A stretch of DNA of 64,000 nt from Echinococcus granulosus (Eukaryota > Platyhelminthes > Cestoda > Cyclophyllidea > Taeniidae). Position numbers and translations under genes: made by a program. This document shows positions 25,385-43,991 of this stretch, one piece after another. The notes under the pieces are model-generated. The model ran no database searches, was not told where the DNA came from, and saw only the letters and a program-made list of their open reading frames with translations. Within the stretch, counting starts at the first letter, position 1. Each line of letters begins with the position of its first letter. The DNA lies in NCBI RefSeq assembly GCF_000524195.1, contig NW_020170415.1, positions 314,479 to 378,478 of the forward strand, in the 5' to 3' direction.

Positions 25385-26951
25385 ATGACCGTATCCACCG
25401 TGAATGTTGTTGTGCCAGCGTTCAGTTGCGTAGTGTTTTGCGTCTTTTATGTCTTCATTATTCAACCTACCGTTTTTCGCCTTTTTGGGCTACAGCAGCC
25501 AGGTNNNNNNNNNNNNNNNNNNNNNNNNNNNNNNNNNNNNNNNNNNNNNNNNNNNNNNNNNNNNNNNNNNNNNNNNNNNNNNNNNNNNNNNNNNNNNNNN
25601 NNNNGCAGGTAAAGCTTCCTAATGACTGCTACTTTCATATCAGATCGAAGTATCGAGAGAATAAAGCCAACTTCGCAGGTTTGGTGGAATTGGTTATTGT
25701 TTGTTTTTTAAAAGCAGGAATCTGAATACTCACAGCGGCATGTAACTATGCCCAAAAAGAAAGACAGAGACCCTGGAATAATTGCAACAATCTTACCATT
25801 TTATGCCTTCGGGATATTTATTTATCTAGTATACACTATCGTTAAGGTTAGTCTAGGATTTTTAGTAAGTCTGTATAATTACAACAGTAAAATGAGCTTT
25901 TGCTTCTCAGAGCATAGTTTAAGGAGTGGCTTTACTAGATATTTATATTTAATTTGCTATGGTTTAAAGATGGTTGCTTTTTACTTAGTTGCTGAACAAT
26001 CGAAGAAAAGTAAAGTCAAAGGAGAAGGAAAAGCACTTGAACGATTATTATCGTAATTTTTGCTACGTTTCTGAAAAAGGAAAATTCAAAATGGACAGCG
26101 ACTCCTCTGATGATGAACATGGGAATGGACTACGTAAATTTAGAACTCCATGTAAGCTCAACACTTCTAACAAATTATTTTGCAATTTTTTAGGTGACAT
26201 AGGATGGTCATCTGCTCCAGAAAGTTCCAATGCAACCTCCAATGTCTGTCGCTCAGTCGCAGATCTGCCCAAGGACTTGGAATACTTACTCAAAAAGGCC
26301 GATGAAGATAATCTAGGCAAGCTGTAAAACGTCCTTAAGTATTTTTAACTATTTCGTGGCGTTGTATTACTGTACCGTATTGTCAGAGTCTTCATGTCTC
26401 AACATCTCTTTACTTTAAGCTGAAGGCAATGAATATGATTTGGTTAGCTTCCCCTGAACTATGCGTCTACTTTTACTAAAGTCAGCCCACATTTATCCTC
26501 TAGTTAAATTATTTCTTTAAATGCAAAATGTTTGCAAAAATCTGGACTTCATGCATGATTAACATGGGTTATCTTCTTGCCCTTACAGTCCCTGCAATTA
26601 ATTTTCTATTGTAACAAGAATAATGAGTCAAATTTTTGACGGTTTTTTTAATGCACTAATACCAAGTATAAACGTGCATGTAATTCTATAGATGTTCCAA
26701 GTACTAAAATATTTGAGCATAGAAAGTGGAGCTGTCTGTCCGTTCTAGATGACGTGGAGATAACGCGGCTGCGAACTCTTCTCGAGCAGATGGAGATCGA
26801 GATGACTCGTCTGCTGGAGGCTGTGAATAGTTCGGCCACTCTCCTCACGCAGCCCCGTAGTGAGAGGGGCAAAAGTGAGGTGATGGATGCGCAGTGCATC
26901 GATGCTCACAGCGATGACAGCGAGGCACTCTTCTCAGCTGAAGAAAATTAA
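25385..26951 (+). CDS. RIC3: RIC3-like acetylcholine receptor chaperone
   Basis: RIC-3 proteins sit in the endoplasmic reticulum and promote folding and assembly of nicotinic acetylcholine receptors. Exons seen: 25385-25504 and on into the N gap, an end at 25605-25608 before gtaaag, microexon 25644-25678, 25718-25846, 25989-26151, 26194-26316 and 26749-26951 (TAA). The first exon encodes a hydrophobic segment after the start Met, as in the first membrane segment of RIC3. Exon 25718-25846 encodes the family hallmark second segment, ILPFYAFGIFIYLVYTIVK, very close to the conserved RIC3 block. A basic stretch, an acidic Ser-rich stretch and a C-terminal predicted coiled coil (around EITRLRTLLEQMEIEMTRL) follow. 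The intron after 26316 starts with GC, and only that donor keeps the frame (L-D-D-V-E). Part of the region after the first membrane segment is lost in the gap. The product is short compared with vertebrate RIC3, as in other invertebrates. Confidence 0.85.
25505..25604. other. Assembly gap (100 N) inside RIC3
   Basis: 100 unresolved bases directly after the first RIC3 exon. The four bases after the gap, gcag, are followed by gtaaag, which looks like the donor of an exon hidden in the gap. Confidence 0.99.
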
Positions 26952-29776
26952 GGAGGGTGAGTTTCTAAGGTTGAGTAGGCTATCACTGTTATTAAGAAAA
27001 GTTTTTAAATCAAGTACTTGAGGACAGGCGGTAGTTTTCAGTCGGGGGATGTCGTTCTACTTTTTATCTGTAAGTAAATACATTATAAGCTCCCTATTAG
27101 GATGTAACACCGAGGTTTTGGTCTTGGATTCAGCAGTTGACCTTAGTGATGTCCCCAAGATAACATACCATCGGCCGAAACTATAAAATACTTCAAATCG
27201 TCATTCTCTTAATCTTATTTGGCCTCCAGATTGGGGAATTTTCAAACCAGTTTATATTTTCAGCCTGAAACTTTAAAAAGTAGGTGATGGAATGAAATTC
27301 TGGGTATACAAAACTTTGCGTTAACTATTCTGAAAAACTGAATTTCGATGCCATAAAACACAGATATTCGCCTAAGACTCAGATATTACGGCTTTGTGAT
27401 ATGGTTAGGCAATTTTAAAAGTAGATTAAATACGAATTATTATATTTTGTGACGCAAGTAAATCGCATTACACATGCAGCACACCTTCCAGAGTGAGTTC
27501 ATTCCCTGATACTTGATGTTGAGCTAAGAATGCGTCACAACCGCTTGGGTATATTCCTTTGGCTAACGGGTACTCTAATGAGCAGATCAAGTTACTGATT
27601 CCTTACTGTGATTCAAGCTGTTTTTCCCTTTAGGAGTGAATCTGGAGGCATTCCAACGGCCTTAACTGCGCTGTGTTGCCGACACACTATGAAGAACGTT
27701 CATAAATTAATGCAAAACCCGAATTTTCCCCGAGTTTTAGTTGGGAAATATGTGCAAATACAGCCTTGTCCTAAAATTAAGTTTACTTTTTATAAATATA
27801 TACTTAGAGAAACTCAGCCTAACCTTTTCGAGTTGTAAGCGGTGGAGGTTCGCGTCTGGCTTTCCTGTCACCGAAGGTTTTCAACCGCTTCTTATTTATG
27901 AAGAGCTATGACTGATAAGGGTTGCGTTCAGTGATTCCCAAGTAAGAAACAGCTTTTGCTATTAGGATCAAATCGTGGCGGTTAATCATAGTGGTCTCGA
28001 AAGGGCTGGTGGCTAGTTTACAGTTAGAACCATAGTCTACACCCGAACCCAGAGTTAGAGGACGATAGATAAGCAGCACTTTCTGCCCTCACAGGCCGTT
28101 TAGCGTTTTATCAGGTGTATTGTTTTCACGAGAAAAGGGATAGTTTTTGTGAGTGCGAACTGGTGATTGCACGGCGGTCGAAAGCATTTGTAAATTTGTA
28201 GCAGGTTGTACCAGCGTAAAGGAGGCTTTACAGTTAACTTCCCTAATGGGTGACAGGCTTCAAACTTTGTCAGAGGGCCATGTCACCAAGGTGACAGTGA
28301 GCTAGGTTACCTGAAAACCACTGTGTTGAATACTGCATTGACTACAAATCTCCAAACTTTAACTCAGTTTAGGATTAAGCTGTAGTTTAAATAAGTGTGC
28401 AGTATTTAATAATTAAATACTCATCTACTAAGGTAATTGTGTAGGACATACGAAGACTTCTTTAGGTTTATTACTGCGACCAACTATGCATTTTAGGCTC
28501 GTAGAATTTAAAGCTTACTTTGAATGTAAGTAAGTCAAGTCGTAGCTAGATTGAGTATTTGTAGGGAAGTGGTGGCATGTTTTTAATAATGTAGATAAGC
28601 ATAGCCATATCAAAGGTAAAAAATTTAAGTAGCGGTAGATAAATGTTAATAAGAGGTTTGCGCACAATTACAAAAGGCACACCTAACCTATTTAAAGGTT
28701 TATCAAGAGTTGAACCGGAGGCTTTTTGTTTAAGTCAACCGTGTCCCTTTTAGCTGCTCTCACCTGGGGCTTCAGTAGGTTTGATGCGTAGGTATGTGGG
28801 CGTTCCCTGGGCGGTATCGAACGTTTTTTGGCGTGTTATGCTTAAATTTACTTTATTATGGAATGTAAGTTCATGAAGTTAGGTTTCACTTTAGTCTCAT
28901 AAGCCTCCTAAAGGGAGTACTGCGTGGGAACTTGTTTGGATTTTTTGTAGTTAAACCTTATGTTACCTGATGTATAAAATAATTTCTCTGTTTGCTTACT
29001 CCGCACTAGCTCTTTGAGGAAGGCTTGGGCTTGAATGAGGTTCCAAAGGCCAATTTGATACAAGTATGGGGTCTTAGTAGTATTCTCCTAGCCATATTTT
29101 TGCAACACTCCACGTAGTTTAATATCTACCATTTTTGCTTTTTTTTTCTGTGTTACTCATTTAAAGTACAACCATGCTCACTACTAAATATGGGTTTACT
29201 TGTAAAACACAAGCTTCTTGCGATGCTCAATCGTTTTCGAATTAATTTTATCAAAAAGTGACTGATCGCATGACGTCATCGCAGTGCTATTAAACAGTAC
29301 GTGGAGTTTAGACGGTTTTAGGTTGCAGCTTCCACTTAAAAGGAATTCGATTCCAGTCATCGAAGAATAGTTATCGTGATTTCAATAGTGGGGTTATGCT
29401 GTTAATTTAAATAATTACTGTAGCATAGGATTGCCTTTTATATCACTGAACTTCGAGTGCCTTTACTAACATATAACATTGTTACTTTATGTCGTATACA
29501 TTTGGCGAATATTTGGTGTTAGATGTGTACTGTTTTACATGTCTTTAATTCATGTTTCGTGTGTCCACCCCATTTGATATAGTCTTATTTCATGAAAAGA
29601 TTTCCTAGTTAGTTTGTGTTTGCAGTTTGGAGCATGAAAGTAACTGTGATTATTTTAGGTTTGATTGTGAATAGTTCGGTTAAGCCATGAGGTCTACTTG
29701 TGTTCCATAAGAGTGATGTTGCATAGCTTTCAGATAAAAAAGGAGTAGTTTATCTTCATTTTAATGTATTTTTTAG
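26952..29776. other. Intergenic region between RIC3 and HIPK
   Basis: This is AT-rich sequence without a credible coding segment. The HIPK start-codon exon seems to begin after atgtattttttag at 29777, so a 5' non-coding HIPK exon and its promoter probably lie somewhere in this stretch; I could not place them. Confidence 0.5.
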
Positions 29777-29788
29777 AACTCAGGGTGA

Positions 29789-37172
<7,384 letters not shown>

Positions 37173-39342
37173 ACCTTCCACGCGTCATTCTCTCTTTGTT
37201 CTCTCTGTACGTGTGTAAAAATTGATTTATCGATGGTATTCCTTCCATCTCTTTCCGATCCTCCAATGTAAATAGATACATATGCGAACACTCACATGCT
37301 CCGTAGCCTAACATTCTGTGATTATTTGTTTCCTTTTTCCTCTCCTTTGTCTCTCTCTCTATGTGTGCATGTGCGTGCGCATGTGTGTTTAATTCCGGCC
37401 GTGTGCGGTATGATGTCTGTGGTTGCTCTCTGACACTCAGAATATAGTTAATCGATGGACGGCACAACCACCGACACTGCCACACCCACTCCTGCGTGTG
37501 CGTCTGTGACTGCTGGAGTGTTGTGCCTCCACACTCAAGTACGAGCATCCACTAAATCGAGCAACATTCCCATTTAAGGGCCTCTGCGTGTGTGCGTGTC
37601 ATTCTCTACACATGCAAGCACCGTCTACACTTTGTCATATCCATCACACTTGGTTTGGCAGATGTACTACTCCCCCCCCCCCACTCCCGTGATACATGAA
37701 TCGGCCTCCTCGGCTGCTTGTTTACGCTTCAAGCCCCAATTGTAATTCCTCCTATTCTTTCTCTTCCTCCTCCTCCTAATGCACCAGTAAACGGTTCATC
37801 CTTCATTTTTTTGGAGGGGTGCCACGATCTATTTTTCCAACTGCTTACATGTTCAATGTGATCGGGGCACTAGCTGCTGCCATCAGCCTCAAAACGGAGG
37901 GTTGGGCGAGGCTTAGTTGTGTCAGTGAATCGGCTCTACATATCACATGCAGTTTCTGAATGCACAGCTTCTTCGAATTTGATAGCATTGCATAACCCGA
38001 AGTCGGTGCTTAGGTGTGTGCGCGAATGAATGCGCTTGCGGGTGTTCCATGGAAATTTATCAGTTTCATGCGCAAGTGAGGTGCATTGGTACGATTTGTT
38101 TATCGGGTGGTTTTCATCTGAGAAGTGAGCGATTCTGTTTGGTACTGATGCCAACTTTTACACTTATGTCAGCTAGACGCGAGCAGTCACTTGTCTTGAT
38201 AGATGCTTAAGTGTTGCGCTGGAGCGTTGGTCTGCCACCGGCTTCAGGTTCACATGCTGAGTGGAGCTATGGCAACCATTGCACCAAGTTGAGGTTTGTT
38301 TCAAAACCGACGAATTCAATCAAATGCGCCAGTCGCGGATGGTTGCCAAACTCTACTTTAGGCGGTTTGCAGTCACAGCCCAGCAGCACGTACGCTGGCG
38401 TAATTGAAGCTTCGCAAAACTGCAAGCAAATGCAGAATCGTAGATTCGGCAGCACGATAGATTCGGTCGGACGAGTGGGGTTCGCACGGTGCTGAGTCAT
38501 CAAAGGTCAGGTCTGTTTGCAGGTAGGGGGTTGAATGACAGCTGTAAAAGTTGCTTCCACTAAACTCCTGTGCTGTAGATATTTCGTTGGTTTAGAAACG
38601 AACGTGAGATCTAGGATACCACGCATGAAAACCGGTGTTGGACCAGTATAACTGTTAACAGCTAGTGGTAAGGCATAACTGCAGATAATTAGGCTGTGTT
38701 CATAAAGCAGAAGACCGAATCTTTGACTACAGAATTATATTGCTTTGCTGTAAAGGATAGGGAGCGTTTGCTATTTAGGCATTTCATTGCATATGCCATA
38801 TTGTTAAGGGAATGGAGGGCCTCATGAACTAACTAGAAATTTGCAGTATAAATACATGCAATGCGGAACTGGACTTGAGTATCAAAAAAAGCAAAGAACG
38901 CATTAAATCGGAGAGTTGGTCGTTTATACATTTGGTCCAAAGGCCTTTAAATAAAAGCCAACCAACTGGCAATTTAATGGAGAGTGATGTTACATTCATT
39001 CAAATACCCTTGGGCACACTGAAAAAGCCAAAACAAATAACATACACCACTTTATCGCCAATTGTTCCTATTAACAAGTTCAAATAGGATGCGACTAATA
39101 ACAAGCGGTCTTACGGTAAGTCCAAGAATGCAATACAAGTTAGAATCGATCATAGAAACCGCTGTATAACGAGCGCACAGTACTTAATTAAATGTTTTAC
39201 CAAAGCTGCGATTCTAAATATATCTTTAAATGGGGGGTTATAATTAAACGTATGGGATCAAATACCACTGCTTAAAGGCCCCCTCTTATAAGGAGCGAAT
39301 TTTGATATTCGTGGGGATTGACGTCTTGGGTTTGCTCGTGAA
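37173..39342. other. HIPK 3' flank and METTL16 upstream region
   Basis: The first several hundred bases are CT- and GT-rich and probably form the HIPK 3' untranslated region. The remainder is the upstream region of METTL16. An open frame at 38875-39087 has no recognisable family and is not called. Confidence 0.5.
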
Positions 39343-41723
39343 ATGGCGCTTAATCCTTACATGCATAATCGAAACCCATACAAAAACAAAAAGCCATCGT
39401 TCAAAAGCTTAGTTGAGAAATACCCTTTCTTTGCTGATGTGGTCGTGAAGGATGACAATGGCAAAATATGTCCCGAATTCAAACAACCCAAATTTCTTGC
39501 CGCACTTGCTCGTGCTTTACTTTTGGAGGATTTCGATTTAGACGTAGAGGTTCCGGTCGATCGCCTCATCCCAACGATTCCACTGCGTCTAAATTACATT
39601 TTGTGGATCGAAGATATCTTATCAGGTAACAATAATTGCCTAATAATATTTCCTAGTAATGCAGGCCAGGAATTCCCCGCCGGTTATATTGGACATTGGC
39701 GTTGGCTCGTGTTGTATATATCCTGTCATCGGAGCAAAAAAGAACGGGTGGAATTTTATCGGCTCTGAAACTGATATGAGAAATTACAATCACTCACTGG
39801 AGACCGTTCAGAAAAATGGATTGAGCGGCAAAATCAATCGTAACAACCCATTCCATAAGTAGACTTTTCTATTTTAGTTGTTCGCGTTAACGATGATGTA
39901 TCGAGTCCATTAAAGCAAGTTTTCGAGGAATATTCCGCTACCTTGGGTATCGATGTGTCTCAAATTAAAGTGGATGTTGTCATGGCCAACCCACCATTCT
40001 TCGAAGACGTCGCAGACTCCATTGGTGCAGAGTCCACACGCTCACTTTCGCGAGTGCCACCCAAATCGGCATCATCGGCTGCGCGACAGGAAAGTCAAAC
40101 TGTTGGTGGTGAGGTTGGCTTTGCGAAACGTCTGGCGGAGGACAGTCTGGTATACAAGGACAATGTCGGGTATGTCAACATCTTGCTAATAGCTCCCCTC
40201 ATGCTCCAGTATCTTCACGTTGATGCTTGGTAAAAAGCGCAGCGTGCCGGCTGTTCGACTCATCATGAAGGAGATGAACATAACAAAGACCTCTGTTTAC
40301 GAGATGTGCCAAGGGCGGGTGATGCGGTGGGGATTTGCATGGACCTTTATCTCAGACTTTGTTTTTCCGGTATGTTGTCTCTCGTTCCGGGAGAAAACCA
40401 ACAAAGTCTCCATTTAGGTTTCTGATTTTAGACAAAAACGTAAATATAATCGGCAACCACTTGCATACATTCTCCCGCCCAGTGTATCCTGTCTGCCCAA
40501 GTACACGAGGAAGTGTCTTCTGGAATGGCTATCATCGGAATTAAAGAAGCTGAAGGTACGTATGTTTTGCACAAATTGATCAAGACATTCAATTCTGGAC
40601 ATGTGAGTGCTTCGGCCATGACAATCCATTTGATCTTATTCATGTTCACTGGAGTTTGTGCTGCTTTGAACCAGCTGAAAAACTGGATTGTCTTAGTTGC
40701 ATATTCGTATCCACTGAACACCTAGTATTCCAATGTCGTCAATATGGGTTTGTTTTTCGGATTGTAAATTCATTGTTGATTCGTGCACTCCCATTATGGT
40801 CATGCTCGCTTCGATTCCGAATTGATTTGGTGTACTTAGATTTCTTCACATGTAATGGTGCGATCCACAAATTCCTGCTCTTAGACTTTTCTGTGCTGTC
40901 AAAAGTGAAAAGCTGCCAGCGAACTTCCCTATTTGTAAACGTTTTTTAACAAGTAAGTCCACTACTCCCGCTGGATGTCGCTAGATTTACGCCGTAGCAT
41001 CCTTCCTTAGACCATTAAGATTAAAGGTCCCGTTTCGTTTTTTACGTTACTCGTTGTTTGATGTACTTGTTAAATTCCTGTATTAGTTGCTAGTTTTATT
41101 AGCACTTTTCTCTGCTGTCCTATAGTCTCGTATGATTCTGACTATGCACCCTCTAGATGCGTGTTTTGATGCAAAAGAACAAACGAATTCTGGGTGGTTA
41201 TCACCTCTATGCAGAAGCTCGCGAGGACACGTGGACTCATGCACGTCGCAGGCGACGCGAGGCTATGATGTACCTGAGACAGCAACAGCAGCAGCAACAG
41301 GCAATGGATGAGGTGTCACAAAGTGGCGAGAGAAAGCGTAGTTTTCCGGAGGAGCTAGACAGCGCTGAAATTTTGAAGCGGCGACGGCTGAATGAGATTT
41401 GCGACGAGGGAACGGCCTGGATAGAGGAGCTATCGCACGATCTCTCAAACTCTGATTTCAACGAATCTGAGCTGATTCTCAAGGCCAATTTCTATGTGGA
41501 GTCCCAGATGAAAGGCTACGGTGGTGGTAGTGACGACGACGACGAATGCGCTGAAGGTGATGATAGTGGTGGTGATAATGTTGAGGAGACTATGGAGCCG
41601 ATTAATGATGAAAAAGACGACAAGACCGTGGATCGACTCATCATAAGTGTAGAGTGGCTCGGTGGAACGGATCGGGAAATGGCCAATCGGGTACTGTGTT
41701 ACCTCAAAAATAAGCTGAAATAG
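39343..41723 (+). CDS. METTL16: METTL16, U6 snRNA/mRNA m6A methyltransferase
   Basis: METTL16 transfers a methyl group from S-adenosylmethionine to a specific adenosine in U6 snRNA and in hairpins of SAM-synthetase mRNA. Exons: 39343-39625, 39657-39839, 39878-40169, 40210-40369, 40418-40555 and 41157-41723. Every junction is in phase, giving 540 residues (human 562). The start region (MALNPYMHNRNPYK) matches the conserved METTL16 N-terminus. The PLRLNYILWIED motif, the SAM-binding DIGVGSCCIYP and the catalytic NPPF (about residues 193-196) are all present, followed by MLGKKRSV and CQGRVMRWGFAWTF. The last exon encodes a basic, Gln-rich then acidic linker and a C-terminal segment (LIISVEWLGGTDREMANRV) resembling the vertebrate-conserved RNA-binding region. 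Four introns are only 31-48 bases long. Gene assignment is secure; the second junction was chosen because only the acceptor before 39657 keeps the frame. Confidence 0.94.
40556..41156 (+). other. METTL16 intron 5
   Basis: The only long intron of the gene (gtacgt to ctctag, phase 0). No exon-like segment or repeat stands out in it. Confidence 0.85.
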
Positions 41724-43991
41724 TACCTTTTTTTTGCAAATTTATGCATTATTTTTTATGTTCTGCTATTACACTGAGTCGCCAGTTGTGTGCCTTTTCA
41801 CCAAATCTATAAGAGCGGTATTGTGTTGTGGATTACAGGAATCGTGCGTCTGGAGATGGCAGTTGAATGTTCGTTAGCGTTTGTATTAGGAGATTTACTT
41901 GATTCTCAATCATTATTGAGCGAAACGTGGAAGTGAAGCAAACTGGCGCCTTTTCCTACGTGAAGTTGTCCCGCGAATTTCTCCATTCCTTTTGCAGCTT
42001 ACATACGTAGCGGCTACCCTTCAGTGAGTGCTGCGTGGTCTAACCGTAAGTGGGTTTGACCCTGTTTTCCTCTTTCTGATATTGATATTAATACCATTTA
42101 CTCGTTTAGCGGTATCTGGAACTGTTCAGAGCGAGTCGTGACTGCTTATTAACAAAAAATATGAATTATTACTTAGTAAAGGTATCAAATTAGTGTTTAT
42201 TTAGCTTGAGGAAGTCGGTCTGTAGATGCAGATCTAGGACCCGCAATTTGTAAAATCCTAAGCATGTAGCTTGATCTCACCAATCGAGAGCGCATTTCTT
42301 GCAGAATGTGAATGAGGGCAAATGGTCAAAGTTTGTCAAAAGCTTTCCCAAAGGTAAATTCAACTGCAATCAGATTGCTATAGCATTTTGAATAGTCAAT
42401 AGAGGATTGTGACTCGACTTCAAAGGAAACCTTAAGTCTTTGGTAGTGAATCTGGACTGTTGCGATTTCGGCACTACTGCTCCTCCACAGGTCGTGGTGA
42501 GAGCTTGATAGGTCTACAGACAACTCATTCATTTTAAACGCTTGTTAGGTCATTCGTCTTTACTTGAGGTTTTTCCGAAGACCATTGCACGTAATCGCTT
42601 TGGCATAATTGATTCTAGTGCCAAGGGTGATGTTCCAGTCATCTATATGGATCATCTATGCCTCGGGGTAGCTGTCACAGGCGGAGAGGCGAAAGCTGGT
42701 GGCACAGGTGATGTGGGCAAGGGTTCGCAACACCGATACCAAAAATTAGTCCCGAGGAAGTATACATTGGGTTTTGGCGTGTAAGGCAAACAAATTAGCA
42801 GTGCATTAAAGGCAGACTTCACCTATTTAATGAGTCTCATCAAAAGTGAGCGAGTGGAAATAGAGGACCAGTTTCCGCGCGAGTCTATCCCAAAAGAGCA
42901 GCTTTTTCCATGTTTTAAAAAAGGATGGGTACCTTAAGATGTTTTTACCCATTGAATAAGCCCAATGGGTAGCATGAGTAATGAGTGTGGAATCGCTGCA
43001 TGTTCATTTGAATACGCAGGAATCCGAACCTAACAAGTGGTTCCTTCATTTTGTAATTACTTGTACAAAAGATGAGGACGCTTTCATCTATTGTCTTCTG
43101 CTCAGGGTGACTTCATTTGAGCTCTTAACGGTTCACGCATTTTGACAAGAAAGCGGGCTTTTCCAGCATAGCCAACACCGTGGTTGACGTATTTCGAGGT
43201 TCTCCAAAAAGTATGAATTACTGTTATTCTTTTTTGTCAAACGTTGGCCTAGCTTGAGATATAAGAGCCAAATACTGCAAGGCATTCTCGCTTAGTTCTC
43301 CAGAATCCTAGGTAGCACATACACGATACCGGAAGAACAACTAGCGTGCTCTTGCACACTGGTGCCGCAGTTCGGAGGGTGACAACTAGCAACATTCTAA
43401 AGGCGGTAATTACGGTTAAACTATCACGCTTGATGCAGTACTGTTGTGGGGCAACATCCGTGACAAAGTTTGGTGGATTGAGTTAGGGTCCCCAAGTCAG
43501 TCATTCTTTATTAGTACAGTCAGATTAATTACACGCCTGTCCTATCAAGGTCAATACCATAGGTAAATGAAAAGGCCAAATTCGCGTTTTCGAGAATAAC
43601 GGGCCCTATCTGTAAATTATAATATGAGGAAGCAATCGTAATAGTTACCACAATATATTCGTTTGAAAATTCGCAGGAGGGGTTGGAATTTTAGCCAGTG
43701 GTTTTGTCAGAATCAGCAGTTAGAGTCGAAATTCAGTTGAATCTAACCGACTAGAAAAACATTAGTAAAATTTCGATAAATCATGATAAAGCAACAACCG
43801 TACGAGGTCAGATATCCAAAACATGTTATCTTACAACAAGCACTTCTTTGTATTAGCTAATTTCACAGACTGGTTTTAGAGAGGGAACAAAATTTCCGTC
43901 CAGCAGTAAAATAATGTAGATACATGTCTAAAAGTAAGTTTGTGGAAAAATGAAAGCAAAAACAGTGCGTTATTGAAGGGCACACGCAATC
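41724..43991. other. Convergent intergenic region METTL16 / AGBL5
   Basis: Both genes end towards this region. It should contain two 3' untranslated regions. A short open frame at 42542-42784 has no family I recognise. I see no further gene. Confidence 0.5.

Noticed and set aside
38875..39087. 70-codon Lys-rich open frame just upstream of METTL16
   Set aside because: No family match, no flanking splice logic, and METTL16 already has a convincing start codon at 39343.
39626..39768. Read-through of METTL16 exon 1 into intron 1
   Set aside because: The open frame continues past the donor, but the conserved SAM-binding motif is in another frame and needs the 31-base intron to be removed.
42542..42784. 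80-codon open frame between METTL16 and AGBL5
   Set aside because: Gly-rich peptide without recognisable domain or paired splice sites; probably untranslated or intergenic.
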